NCBI RefSeq assembly: GCF_047528295.1
Contig: NZ_CP180001.1
Location: forward strand, 1,612,001-1,676,000
Direction: 5' to 3'
Source: Peptacetobacter sp900550335
Lineage (GTDB): Bacteria > Bacillota > Clostridia > Peptostreptococcales > Peptostreptococcaceae
DNA length: 64,000 bases
Part shown: piece by piece, positions 17,612-26,889 of the stretch
Position numbering within the stretch: position 1 is the first letter of the stretch
Layout: each line of letters starts with the position of its first letter
Made by a program: the position numbers and the translations under genes
Notes under the pieces: model-generated
Told to the model about the DNA's origin: nothing
Database searches by the model: none
The model's input: only the letters and a program-made list of their open reading frames with translations

Positions 17612-18019
17612 ATGAAAAAATTATATTATCCAGCAGTGTTTCATATAGCAGAAGAAGGCGGATTTTGGATAACTTTTCCTGATATTCCAGAGTGTATGAG
17701 TGAAGGAGATAATCTAGAAGAAGCCTATAAAATGGCAAACGATGCATTGGGGTTAGCAATTACATCACGTATGGAAGATAGAGAAGAAATACCCACACCT
17801 TCACAAATAACTAGTATAGATTTATCAGAAAATAAGGATGAGTTTGTCGCGATTATAGAATTTGATTTGGATGAGTATAGAAAAAAACATAGTTCTAGAT
17901 CAGTAAAGAAAACTCTAACAATACCTGAATGGCTTAATAAAGAAGCCACTGATATGGGACTTAATTTTTCTAAGATACTTCAAGAAGCGTTGATAAGGGA
18001 AATAAATGAAAGGGCATAG
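17612..18019 (+). CDS. hicB: HicB-family antitoxin with ribbon-helix-helix tail
   Basis: The N-terminal 70 residues are the HicB partial RNase H fold (YPAVFHIAEEGGFWITFPDIP, recognisable by GxWxxFPDxPxxxxxG). The C terminus (KKTLTIPEWLNKEATDMG and following helix) is a ribbon-helix-helix DNA-binding domain rather than a HTH. The ATG at 17612 follows GGAGG; the ATG at 17597 overlaps that ribosome site. At 135 aa it is normal. It should bind HicA and repress the promoter upstream. Confidence 0.93.
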   Translation: MKKLYYPAVFHIAEEGGFWITFPDIPECMSEGDNLEEAYKMANDALGLAITSRMEDREEIPTPSQITSIDLSENKDEFVAIIEFDLDEYRKKHSSRSVKKTLTIPEWLNKEATDMGLNFSKILQEALIREINERA

Positions 18020-18197
18020 TTTTTAATTATGTCCTTTTAAAGTTTAATTATAATTATTTTATAAGCATTTTATTTCTTTATTACAAAAATTTTCTTCTTA
18101 TAAGATAATATGAAATTAATATAAATTAAATTACAAATTTGTATCTTAAATTTTATATTTTTTAAAGATATTTCAGATATTATTACAAAATTTTAAC

Positions 18198-18226
18198 TTG
18201 ATAAAAATTTATAAAAGTTTTATAAT
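18198..18226 (+). promoter_or_regulatory. Sigma-A-type promoter
   Basis: TTGATA (18198-18203), 17-bp spacer, TATAAT (18221-18226). It lies about 100 bases before the 28-aa membrane peptide gene. The rest of 18020-18325 is AT-rich without other features seen. Confidence 0.6.
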
Positions 18227-18325
18227 AAAAATATATTCTTAGAAGAAATACTAAAAGTGTTTAAAATGTAAAGTTTTGGGAATATAATATAGTAACAAGA
18301 GATTTGAGAAAGAGGGCGAGCAACA

Positions 18326-18412
18326 ATGATGATATTACCAATAGCTATACTAGCAGTGGTAGCAGTTTATGGACTTTCAGTTCTATCATATATATCAGAA
18401 GAAAATAATTAA
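18326..18412 (+). CDS. Tiny single-helix membrane peptide, 28 aa
   Basis: AGAGGG precedes an ATG at 18326. The product is one hydrophobic helix (MMILPIAILAVVAVYGLSVL) with a short polar tail ending SEENN. It has its own promoter upstream and a strong terminator right after, so it is a monocistronic small gene rather than a random frame. The family and role are not recognised. Confidence 0.6.
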   Translation: MMILPIAILAVVAVYGLSVLSYISEENN

Positions 18413-18430
18413 TAATGAGAATATATAAAG

Positions 18431-18460
18431 AAACCTCCAGTGAATAGCTGGAGGTTTTTT
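18431..18460 (+). terminator. Intrinsic terminator after the tiny membrane peptide
   Basis: AAACCTCCAG (18431-18440) pairs with CTGGAGGTTT (18448-18457), followed by more T. Strong canonical terminator. Confidence 0.92.
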
Positions 18461-18593
18461 GCGTTATAAATAAATTTTAATAATTTTAGAGAAAAATTTT
18501 AAAGTGAATAAAAACAATTAGAAATATCATTAAATTATAAGTTTGATGATGAAATTTAATTGTAATAAATAAGAAATTATTATGAACAAAAAG

Positions 18594-18621
18594 TTGAAAA
18601 ATATAAATTATTTGCTATAAT
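18594..18621 (+). promoter_or_regulatory. Promoter of the first ACAG leader
   Basis: TTGAAA (18594-18599), 16-bp spacer, TATAAT (18616-18621). It would start RNA near 18628, 36 bases before the leader ATG. Confidence 0.7.
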
Positions 18622-18663
18622 ATAGGTATAAATAATTTAGTATCAAAAGGGGAGTTGACAGTT

Positions 18664-18767
<104 letters not shown>

Positions 18768-18810
18768 TAATGCCTGTATCTTTTGATGCAAAAAATATAA
18801 AATTGATTAT

Positions 18811-18863
18811 AAGCACAGAGAGATTATATTCTAAAGGAATATAGTTTTTTCTGTGCTTTTTTT
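18811..18863 (+). terminator. Leader terminator (attenuator) of the first CWB2 gene
   Basis: AAGCACAGA at 18811-18819 pairs with TCTGTGCTT at 18850-18858, followed by T to 18863. An inner stem TATATTC/GAATATA (18825-18831 with 18837-18843) completes it. It lies between the leader ORF and the CWB2 gene, so transcription of that gene requires read-through. Confidence 0.85.
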
Positions 18864-18888
18864 GTTGAAAAAATGGGAGGGAAAAGAT

Positions 18889-21800
18889 ATGAATAAAAGA
18901 AAAATGACATCTATAGCATTGGTAGCAGCGGTGGCTATATCTACTGTTCAGTTAGCTTATCCAACCAATGTTTTTGCACACGAGCAGGTTAATGAAACAA
19001 GAATTGAAAATGTAAGAGAAGTAGAAAATAATACTAATGAAGTATCAAGAAGTTCTCAGAAATTTGAGGTATCAACAGAAGAAGAATTAAGAGATGCCAT
19101 AAAAAATGCAAAGGGTACAGTAGATAACCCAGCAGTTATAACAGTAATTAAGGATATTATATTAACTAATAATCTTATTATACCTGAAAATAAGAATATA
19201 GTATTACAAGGAATAAATGAAAAAACATCTATTAAATTATCTGAGGATGTAAAATTACCAACAGAATTACAATCTTCAAAAGATTATGGTATGGTTTCAC
19301 TAGAACCAACTGAAGACGAATACGGAGTAAATGGAACATTTGGAAAATCATCTGTTATAATTAAAAATTTAACTATAGATGGTAACAAAAAAGCTCGTCT
19401 ATTTTATTCAGGAGTTGGAAATGATATAACATTAGAAAATGGAGCTACATTACAAAATGGATATGCTTATCATCCAGAAGTTAAGCCAAATGAAAATAAA
19501 GCAGGGCATGATGGTGGAGCAATAAGACTTGTAAAGCATAGTAATCTAACAGTAAATGGAGCAAAATTAATAAATAATGAATCAACTAGATATGGTGGTG
19601 CAATATTCTGTTATGCAAGCGGTGCCAATATAACTATAAATGATGCATACATAGCAAATAATAAAAGCTTTTGGGGTGGCGGAGGAATCGCTAGTTATAA
19701 TGGAAGCCTTAATCTTAAAGGTGGTATAATAACAAACAATATTGGTGGGGATTCTGGCGGTATACACGTAGGAGCTGGATCTAAAACTTATATGTCAGGG
19801 AATGTTAAAGTATATAATAACTCAAGTAGACTTCCAAATTCAACTAAAGGGATATACGATATTTATGTAGATGATAAAATTTTATTGAATGATAAATTTA
19901 CGGGAATTGCAAACTTTATAAGAAGAGGTGGTAATAATAACGATATTTCAAAAGTAGGTGATATATGGGTATCTGGAGATAATTATAAAATTACACAAGA
20001 AGATGCTAGTCATATAGATATTTTAGAAGAAAATAAAATGCTTAATCTTGATTTAGAAAAGAATAATTTAGTAGTATGTAATGCAGTTAAGGTTACATTT
20101 AATTCAAATATAGGAGAAAATTCAGAAGAAAAAATTCAGAAAGTAGCTAAAAATAATAAAGGAGGAACATCTCTTAAAACAGCTTTATTAAAAAATACAT
20201 TCACTAGAGACGGATATATATTCTTAGGTTGGGCTACTAAGGCAGATGGTGATGTTGTATATAAAGATGGAGATAGTATTAGTACAGATGAAGAAGTAAC
20301 ACTATATGCTAAATGGCAGAAAGCAGTTGCATCTGTAAATGGAGTAAATTATCCTGATTTACAATCTGCAATAAAAGCAGCTAATGAGAAAGATACAGTA
20401 AAATTATTATCTGATATAGAAGTAGATGAATGGAATGAAATAGCAAATATAAAAGGAATAACAATAGATGGGCAAGGGAAAAAAATAATAGTAAATAAAA
20501 AAATAAATGCATCAGAACATGATTCATTATTAAAATCTAGTGGTGGAAATAAATTTTTAAATTTAACTATAGATTTAAGTAATGTTGAAAGTAATAATCA
20601 TAATGTTGGAATATGGCTAAATAATAATGATGAAGTAGAAAAAGTTAATATTATAGGTAAAAAAGGATTTACTTGGGGATTTTTAGTAGATAGTGATTGT
20701 AAAAAATTAACTATAAAAGATTCTAGTGTAAAAGATTGTTATCATGGAATATATTTTGCAGAAGGAGCATATGATAATAATACAAATATATTAATACAAA
20801 ATACTACTTTTGATAGTTGTGAATATGCTTCTATACTTAGACCAACAGGTATTGTATTTAAAGAAAATACTGTTGAAGGTAGTAAATTAAATATAATGAA
20901 TGACAAAACTGTTATTCAGGAAAATACATTTAAGAAAGATGAAAATAAATCAAGTAGAGTAAAATTCTATACAGAAGGAAACAATAAAACATTTAAATAT
21001 AATAAAATTGAAACTTCAAAAGATGGTGATGTAGGAGCAACAGTAGAATTTGAAAATGGAGTTAATGAAGTAGACCTTAGTAAAAACTTCTGGGGAGATA
21101 AAGAGCCTCAAACTGATAAAATATTTAAGGGATTAGATAAAGTTAAAGTAGAAAAAATGTTGGGATATTATTTTAAAACAGAAGAGGAACTTAAAGATTA
21201 TTTAGATAAAGATGAAAACCCATCTATTCCAAGTGTTCCATCTGTACCAAGTACTCCATCTAAACCTTCAAAACCAGTATACACTCACAAAGAAGTAATT
21301 GGAGCAAACAGATACGAAACAGCAGCAAAAGTTGCAGACGAACTAGGTTCATACGACAACGTAGTACTTGTAAATGCAACATCTACAATGTCTGACGGTC
21401 TAGCAGCTTCAGGTCTTGCAGGAAAAGAAAACGGAGCAATACTATTAACTAAAAAAGATTCAATACCTAAAGCAACAATGGATAGAATCAAAAAAGTTAA
21501 AAAAGTATACATAATAGGTGGAGAAAATGCAATAAGCCAGAAAGTTGCAAATCAGATAACAGCTGCAAACATAAAAGTTGAAAGAATCGGTGGAAAAAAT
21601 AGAGTTGAAACATCAGAATTAGTAGCTGAAAAATTAGGCAACTACTCAAATGCATTCATAGTTAATGGATTCAAAGGTGAAGCAGATGCTATGTCAGCTT
21701 CAGCAATAGCAGCTAGATACGAAGCTCCTATACTATTAACTAATGGAAAAACTTCAACTCATGCTAAAAAATCTGGCGTTGAATACTACGTTGTTGGTGG

Positions 21801-22083
21801 AACTTCTGTAGTTAATAAATCAATAGCAGATAAATACAATGCAGAAAGATTAGCAGGAAAAGATAGATATGCAACAAATAGAGAAGTTATAGATGAATTC
21901 TACTCAGGATCAGATAAATTATACCTAGCAAATGGAGAAACTTTAGTTGATGCATTAACAGCTTCAACAATAGCTAAAAACCATGGTATAGTTTTAGTAA
22001 ATGAAAAATCTGACAAGAGTATATTAAAAGATAAAAATACTGTTCAAGTTGGTGGAATGAACTTCGATATAGACTTCGAATAA
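18889..22083 (+). CDS. Large CWB2 surface protein with beta-helix and InlB-like repeat
   Basis: The 1064-aa protein has a signal peptide (residues 1-31, cleavage likely after VFA). It continues with a pectin-lyase-like beta-helix (about 50-370; repeated Gly-Gly-AI turns and ITI/NITL strands), an InlB-type B repeat (about 401-478; GYIFLGWATKADG, VTLYAKW), and a second beta-helix stretch to about 760. A Pro-Ser linker (about 777-798) leads to three CWB2 repeats (about 800-1064; SNRYETAAKVADEL type), which in Clostridia anchor proteins to the wall polymer. It is probably an exposed adhesin or cell-wall protein. The ATG at 18889 has GGGAGGG upstream. Expression probably depends on the leader attenuator. 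Confidence 0.92.
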   Translation: MNKRKMTSIALVAAVAISTVQLAYPTNVFAHEQVNETRIENVREVENNTNEVSRSSQKFEVSTEEELRDAIKNAKGTVDNPAVITVIKDIILTNNLIIPENKNIVLQGINEKTSIKLSEDVKLPTELQSSKDYGMVSLEPTEDEYGVNGTFGKSSVIIKNLTIDGNKKARLFYSGVGNDITLENGATLQNGYAYHPEVKPNENKAGHDGGAIRLVKHSNLTVNGAKLINNESTRYGGAIFCYASGANITINDAYIANNKSFWGGGGIASYNGSLNLKGGIITNNIGGDSGGIHVGAGSKTYMSGNVKVYNNSSRLPNSTKGIYDIYVDDKILLNDKFTGIANFIRRGGNNNDISKVGDIWVSGDNYKITQEDASHIDILEENKMLNLDLEKNNLVVCNAVKVTFNSNIGENSEEKIQKVAKNNKGGTSLKTALLKNTFTRDGYIFLGWATKADGDVVYKDGDSISTDEEVTLYAKWQKAVASVNGVNYPDLQSAIKAANEKDTVKLLSDIEVDEWNEIANIKGITIDGQGKKIIVNKKINASEHDSLLKSSGGNKFLNLTIDLSNVESNNHNVGIWLNNNDEVEKVNIIGKKGFTWGFLVDSDCKKLTIKDSSVKDCYHGIYFAEGAYDNNTNILIQNTTFDSCEYASILRPTGIVFKENTVEGSKLNIMNDKTVIQENTFKKDENKSSRVKFYTEGNNKTFKYNKIETSKDGDVGATVEFENGVNEVDLSKNFWGDKEPQTDKIFKGLDKVKVEKMLGYYFKTEEELKDYLDKDENPSIPSVPSVPSTPSKPSKPVYTHKEVIGANRYETAAKVADELGSYDNVVLVNATSTMSDGLAASGLAGKENGAILLTKKDSIPKATMDRIKKVKKVYIIGGENAISQKVANQITAANIKVERIGGKNRVETSELVAEKLGNYSNAFIVNGFKGEADAMSASAIAARYEAPILLTNGKTSTHAKKSGVEYYVVGGTSVVNKSIADKYNAERLAGKDRYATNREVIDEFYSGSDKLYLANGETLVDALTASTIAKNHGIVLVNEKSDKSILKDKNTVQVGGMNFDIDFE

Positions 22084-22118
22084 TAAAAGAGTTAAAGTAA
22101 AAAATTATAATTAAAATA

Positions 22119-22160
22119 AAAAGAACTGCGTAGGGATATACTCCAACGTGGTTCTTTTTA
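22119..22160 (+). terminator. Intrinsic terminator after the first CWB2 gene
   Basis: AAAGAACTGCGT pairs with ACGTGGTTCTTTTT around a loop of about 15 nt. Confidence 0.8.
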
Positions 22161-22327
22161 ATTGCTAAGAATTATTTAGCTTATATAAAGTATTGTTTAT
22201 CCTATATAAATTATTGTAAATTATTACTTAATATTGATTACAACAAAATAATTATTGTTTATTATTATTTAATATTGTTTTTTATTAAAATTCATGCCAT
22301 AATAATAATTGAAAAGAGGTGATCAAT

Positions 22328-23089
22328 TTGCTACAACAAGAAAGACATAATCAAATAATCGCAAAATTAAACTTAGACGGAAAAGTTAGAGTAAAAGAAT
22401 TAAGCCAAGACTTTGGCGTGACAGAGGACTGTATAAGAAAAGATTTAACTATATTAGAAAAAGCAGGAAAGTTGAAGAGAATACATGGTGGAGCGACAAC
22501 AGTTAGAACAAATCCCCATGTAATCAATGTCAGCGATCGTAAGGATGTTTACGCTGAAGAAAAAAAAGAAATCGCATTAAAAGCAGTTGAGATGATTAAA
22601 CCAGGAACAACCATTTTCTTGGGGGTATCTACAATCACTTTGGAGATTGCAAAATTAATATATCAGAAAGATTTAAATATAACAGTTGTTACAAATATGA
22701 TAGATATAATGAATGTATTTACTCAGGAATGCAACACAAAGCTGTTCTTTTTAGCAGGAGTGTTGAATGAGGCAAAGGACGGATTTATAGGAGCATTTAC
22801 AATAGAGCAGATTAAAAAGTTTAAATTCGATTTAGCATTTATCGGCGTTGTAGGGATTGATTTGCACGAAGAAGAGGTGACTACATATTCTGTAGACGAC
22901 GGTATAACTAAAAAAGAAGTGATAAATTCTAGTAGAAGATGCTATATTTTAGCGGAAACTGCAAAACTAAACCTTGAGGGGAATTATGTATTTGCGGATT
23001 TAGAAGATTTAACAGGATATATATTTGAAAAGAAATTGGATTTAGAAGATGAGAAAAAGTTAGAAGAAAAAGGATTAGAAATTATTTAA
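22328..23089 (+). CDS. DeoR-family transcription regulator
   Basis: The start is a TTG at 22328 giving MLQQERHNQIIAKL, the normal beginning of DeoR proteins, with AGAGGTGAT directly upstream; the GTG at 22319 is inside that site. A DeoR HTH (VKELSQDFGVTEDCIRKDL) is followed by a DeoRC sensor domain with GATTV and FIGVVGID blocks, which binds a phosphorylated sugar or related metabolite in this family. The 253-aa product stands 95 bases before the glycyl radical enzyme operon and probably controls it. The AT-rich upstream region has repeated ATTATTGTTTAT sequences that could be operators. Confidence 0.9.
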   Translation: MLQQERHNQIIAKLNLDGKVRVKELSQDFGVTEDCIRKDLTILEKAGKLKRIHGGATTVRTNPHVINVSDRKDVYAEEKKEIALKAVEMIKPGTTIFLGVSTITLEIAKLIYQKDLNITVVTNMIDIMNVFTQECNTKLFFLAGVLNEAKDGFIGAFTIEQIKKFKFDLAFIGVVGIDLHEEEVTTYSVDDGITKKEVINSSRRCYILAETAKLNLEGNYVFADLEDLTGYIFEKKLDLEDEKKLEEKGLEII

Positions 23090-23184
23090 AAGATTATAAA
23101 TTTATTTAAAGAGTTATAAGTTATTTATTTAAGATGTTATAAATCTAGTTTAATAATTAGAAATTAATTGTATAGAGGTGGAAG

Positions 23185-25575
23185 ATGAGCAATTTAATTC
23201 AAGGAAAATTTGATAATTTAATTCAGACAAAGAGAATAGATATTTTAAAAGAGAAGATGTTAGATGCACCGAGATACGCATCTATTGAACAGGCACGAAT
23301 AATTACGAGAATTTACAAGGAAAACGAAGAACTATCTACTCCCCAAAAAAGAGCTTTATCACTTAAAGCAGCACTTGAAGAGTTAGAAATCGGTGTTGAA
23401 AAAGAGGAGTTAATTGTAGGGAATAGAACAAAGGGAGTTAGATATGGGGTTGTTTTCCCAGAAAGTGGATGCTCTTGGGTTAATAAGGAGTTTGAAACAC
23501 TTCCAACTAGACCACAGGATAAATTCTTGGTAAAGGAAGAAGATATTAAAGAATTTAGAGAAAGCATCTATCCATATTGGAACGGAAAGTCTATGGAGGA
23601 TGTTATCAAAAATAACTACGGTAAAGAGATAAATGCGATGGCGAAGGTTGTAAAGATAAATCAGAAAGACCACGCACAAGGTCATATTTGCCCAGATTCT
23701 GAGCTTTGGTTAAAATTAGGGCCTCAGGGATTAATTGATAAGGCTAAAGAAAAAATGGCAAAATGTGAAGAAAATCAGAAAGAGTTTTATGAATGTACGA
23801 TTCTTGTATTAGAAGGTGCTAAAAACTTTATGATGAGATACCACGATTATATTTTAAATATGATAAATAATTGTGGGGATGATAAAATAGAGGACGAATA
23901 TAAAGAATCTTTAAGAAAAGTTGCAGAAATTTGTAAAAATCTTTCAGAAAGACCTCCTAAAACATTCCATGAAGCAGTTCAGTCATTATGGTTCTTATTT
24001 ACGATTTTACACATGGAGTCAAATGCTTCTTCATTCTCTCCAGGAAGAATGGATCAGTATTTATACCCTTACTATAAAGAAGATATTGAAAAAGGTATCA
24101 TATCTGAACAGGATGCACTAGAAATAATTGAGTGCTTATGGCTAAAATTCAACCAGATTGTTTATTTAAGAAATCAGCACAGTGCAAAATATTTTGCTGG
24201 ATTCCCAATAGGATTCAACATAGCAATCGGTGGAGTTGATGAAAATGGAGATGATATTTACAACAATTTATCGTTATTAATATTAAAGGCTCAGTATCAT
24301 TTAGGACTTCCTCAACCAAATTTATCAGTTAGACTTAATAAAAACACATCGCATGAATTAATGCAGGAATCTATAAAAGTTGTCGCTAAAGGAAGTGGTA
24401 TGCCGCAGTTCTTCAATGACGAGTCTATAATAAAGGCAATGATAAATCTTGGAATTGAAGAAAAAGATGCAAGAAATTATGCAATTGTAGGTTGTGTTGA
24501 GCTTACTACACATGGAAACAACTTAGGTTGGTCTGATGCAGCGATGTTCAATTTAAACAAGGCACTAGAATTAACTTTAAATGAAGGAAAATGTCTACTA
24601 ACTGGTGAACAGATTGGACTAAACTTAGGTAAATTAGAGGATTATAAGACATTTGAAGATTTAGAGGAAGCTTTTAAAAAGCAGATAGATTATTTCATAG
24701 ATGAGATGATGAAAGCAGAGGTTGTGGTGGAAAAAGCTCATCAGGATTGTCTACCTTCTGCATTTTTATCTACAGTTATAGACGATTGCTTAGAAAAAGG
24801 GCTAGATGTTACTAGAGGTGGTGCAAAATACAACCTTTCTGGAATACAGATGATTCAGGTAGCAAATCTTGCCGACTCATTAGCTGCGATTAAAGAGCTA
24901 GTCTATGATGAAGAGATGATTTCAAAAGAAGAGTTACTTCAGGCTTTAAGAGATGATTTTAAAGGACACGAAATCACTCAGACAATGTTGTTAAACAAAG
25001 CACCTAAATACGGAAATGATGTAAAATGGGTTGACGATTTAGGTACAAAATGGGCAGGATATTTTAGAGAAAGAATGAATGATTACACAAATTATCGTGG
25101 TGGAGCATATCACACAGGAATGTATACCGTTTCTGCACACGTACCAATGGGAGAAAATGTTGGAGCATCTCCAGACGGAAGAAATGCACTTACTCCACTT
25201 GCGGACGGTGGTATGTCACCTGTGTATGGAAGAGATATTGCAGGGCCGACAGCAGTTTTAAAATCTATATCGAGAATATCAAACGATTATACTACAAACG
25301 GTGGACTATTAAATATGAAATTTTTACCAGAATTTTTCAAAACAGAAACAGGAATGATGAAGTTCGAAAACTTTTTAAGAGCTTTTGTAGATTTAGAAGT
25401 CCCTCATATTCAGTTCAATGTTGTGAGAAGAGAGGATTTATTAGATGCGAAAGTTCATCCAGAAAGACATAAATCGCTTACAATTCGTGTTGCAGGATAT
25501 ACAGCTTATTTTGTTGAATTAGCAGGAAAATTACAGGATGAGATAATTGAAAGGACAGCTTATGAAGAAATCTAA
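23185..25575 (+). CDS. Glycyl radical enzyme of the GCVE (PflD/YbiW-like) type
   Basis: The 796-aa enzyme has the thiyl-radical cysteine Cys437 in VGCVELTTHG, with the Glu439 general base found in dehydratase and eliminase glycyl radical enzymes rather than the Cys-Cys pair of true pyruvate formate-lyase. The glycyl radical site is Gly771 in RVAGYTAYF. It is thus not a classical PFL. Candidates include dehydratases (hydroxyproline, diol, glycerol) or C-S/C-N lyases; the CVELTTHGNN form is like the uncharacterised PflD/YbiW group. It works in the cytosol, strictly anaerobically, after activation by the next gene, which overlaps it by 14 bases. DeoR control suggests a carbohydrate- or polyol-linked substrate. 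Confidence 0.9.
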   Translation: MSNLIQGKFDNLIQTKRIDILKEKMLDAPRYASIEQARIITRIYKENEELSTPQKRALSLKAALEELEIGVEKEELIVGNRTKGVRYGVVFPESGCSWVNKEFETLPTRPQDKFLVKEEDIKEFRESIYPYWNGKSMEDVIKNNYGKEINAMAKVVKINQKDHAQGHICPDSELWLKLGPQGLIDKAKEKMAKCEENQKEFYECTILVLEGAKNFMMRYHDYILNMINNCGDDKIEDEYKESLRKVAEICKNLSERPPKTFHEAVQSLWFLFTILHMESNASSFSPGRMDQYLYPYYKEDIEKGIISEQDALEIIECLWLKFNQIVYLRNQHSAKYFAGFPIGFNIAIGGVDENGDDIYNNLSLLILKAQYHLGLPQPNLSVRLNKNTSHELMQESIKVVAKGSGMPQFFNDESIIKAMINLGIEEKDARNYAIVGCVELTTHGNNLGWSDAAMFNLNKALELTLNEGKCLLTGEQIGLNLGKLEDYKTFEDLEEAFKKQIDYFIDEMMKAEVVVEKAHQDCLPSAFLSTVIDDCLEKGLDVTRGGAKYNLSGIQMIQVANLADSLAAIKELVYDEEMISKEELLQALRDDFKGHEITQTMLLNKAPKYGNDVKWVDDLGTKWAGYFRERMNDYTNYRGGAYHTGMYTVSAHVPMGENVGASPDGRNALTPLADGGMSPVYGRDIAGPTAVLKSISRISNDYTTNGGLLNMKFLPEFFKTETGMMKFENFLRAFVDLEVPHIQFNVVRREDLLDAKVHPERHKSLTIRVAGYTAYFVELAGKLQDEIIERTAYEEI

Positions 25576-26539
25576 TGAAAAGCTAGAATTGAATGAAGAA
25601 GTAAAAATTAATGAAAAAATAGAGGATTCTAGAAAAGCATTGGTATTTGATGTTAAGAGATTTGCTGTTCACGACGGTGCTGGACTTAGAACAACGGTAT
25701 TTTTTAAAGGATGCCCATTGAGATGTAAGTGGTGTCAAAATCCTGAAGGGTTATCGGCAAAGAAAAGACCGATATACTTCAAAAATAGCTGTATTCATTG
25801 TAGAATATGCGAAAAAGTTTCTGAAAAAAATCAACTTGAATATAGAGATGATAGACCGTATTTTAACCTAGATTATGCTGGAAATTTTGATAAGTTAGTA
25901 AAAATGTGTCCGTCTGGAGCAATAAGATATGATAGTGAAGAGTATGGAATTGAAGAGTTAGTCGAAAAGATAAAGGAAGATCAGGTATTCTTTAGAAATG
26001 ATGGTGGGGTTACTTTTTCTGGTGGAGAGCCTTTAATGCAGGGAGAGTTTTTGGTTGAGGTGTTAAAGCGTTGTAAGGAAGAAGGAATACATACAGCCAT
26101 TGAAACTACTATGTACGCTCCATTTGAGATTATTGAAAAAGTACTTCCATATTTGGATTTGATATATATAGATTTAAAAGTATTTGACGAAAATAAACAC
26201 AAAGAATTTACAGGTGTATCGTCAAAAGTTATAAAGGAACATATAAAATATGTGCTTGAAAGCGAGCATAGAGATAAAGTGATAATAAGAACTCCACTTA
26301 TACCAACTATGACAGCTACTGATGAAAATGTAAGAAGCATAGCAGAATTTTTGGTGGGGGCTTATCCAGAGGTTAGGTATGAGTTATTAAACTACAATCC
26401 ACTTGCTCCATCAAAGTATGAACTTGTCGACTTGGAGTATGGACTCGATGAGAATTATAAAATGTTTAGCAAAGATGAGATGCAGCATTTTTATGATATT
26501 GTCGAGCAGAGTGGATTGAAGAATTTAATTACAGAATAA
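25562..26539 (+). CDS. Glycyl radical enzyme activase (radical SAM)
   Basis: The radical SAM cluster motif C-x3-C-x2-C is Cys51, Cys55 and Cys58 in GCPLRCKWCQNPEG, followed by SGGEPL. An inserted ferredoxin-like part (residues about 74-125) holds CIHCRIC and MCPSGAI, enough cysteines for only one extra [4Fe-4S] cluster where many activases of this type have two. The 325-aa enzyme should use SAM to abstract hydrogen from Gly771 of the partner. An unusual lysine/glutamate-rich leader of 25 residues precedes the core. The ATG at 25562 has AAGGA upstream; a TTG at 25547 is less likely. Confidence 0.92.
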   Translation: MKKSNEKLELNEEVKINEKIEDSRKALVFDVKRFAVHDGAGLRTTVFFKGCPLRCKWCQNPEGLSAKKRPIYFKNSCIHCRICEKVSEKNQLEYRDDRPYFNLDYAGNFDKLVKMCPSGAIRYDSEEYGIEELVEKIKEDQVFFRNDGGVTFSGGEPLMQGEFLVEVLKRCKEEGIHTAIETTMYAPFEIIEKVLPYLDLIYIDLKVFDENKHKEFTGVSSKVIKEHIKYVLESEHRDKVIIRTPLIPTMTATDENVRSIAEFLVGAYPEVRYELLNYNPLAPSKYELVDLEYGLDENYKMFSKDEMQHFYDIVEQSGLKNLITE

Positions 26540-26545
26540 ATAATA

Positions 26546-26574
26546 TTAACATTTTATATTAAATATGATATAAT
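26546..26574 (+). promoter_or_regulatory. Promoter of the second ACAG leader
   Basis: TTAACA (26546-26551), 17-bp spacer, TATAAT (26569-26574). It lies 53 bases before the leader ATG at 26627. Confidence 0.72.
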
Positions 26575-26626
26575 TTATTATATGAACACATTATTAAGAT
26601 ATAAAATTGTTAGGGAGTTGACGGAT

Positions 26627-26719
<93 letters not shown>

Positions 26720-26759
26720 GTCTGTAATTTTAGCATACAATTTTTATAATAGTATATAT

Positions 26760-26803
26760 AAAGGATACAGTTTTTGTTAAACACAAGAATTGTGTCCTTT
26801 TTT
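26760..26803 (+). terminator. Leader terminator (attenuator) of the second CWB2 gene
   Basis: AAAGGATACA (26760-26769) pairs with TGTGTCCTTT (26791-26800), followed by T to 26803. A smaller competing hairpin ACACAA/TTGTGT (26781-26795) sits in the loop. It lies between the leader and the CWB2 gene. Confidence 0.82.
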
Positions 26804-26889
26804 AATGCAAAAATTTACTCAGACAAATACAATATCTTAAATAAAAGTTTTCTAAAATAAATTTTATTGAGTGAGAGGAGAAAATTGTT

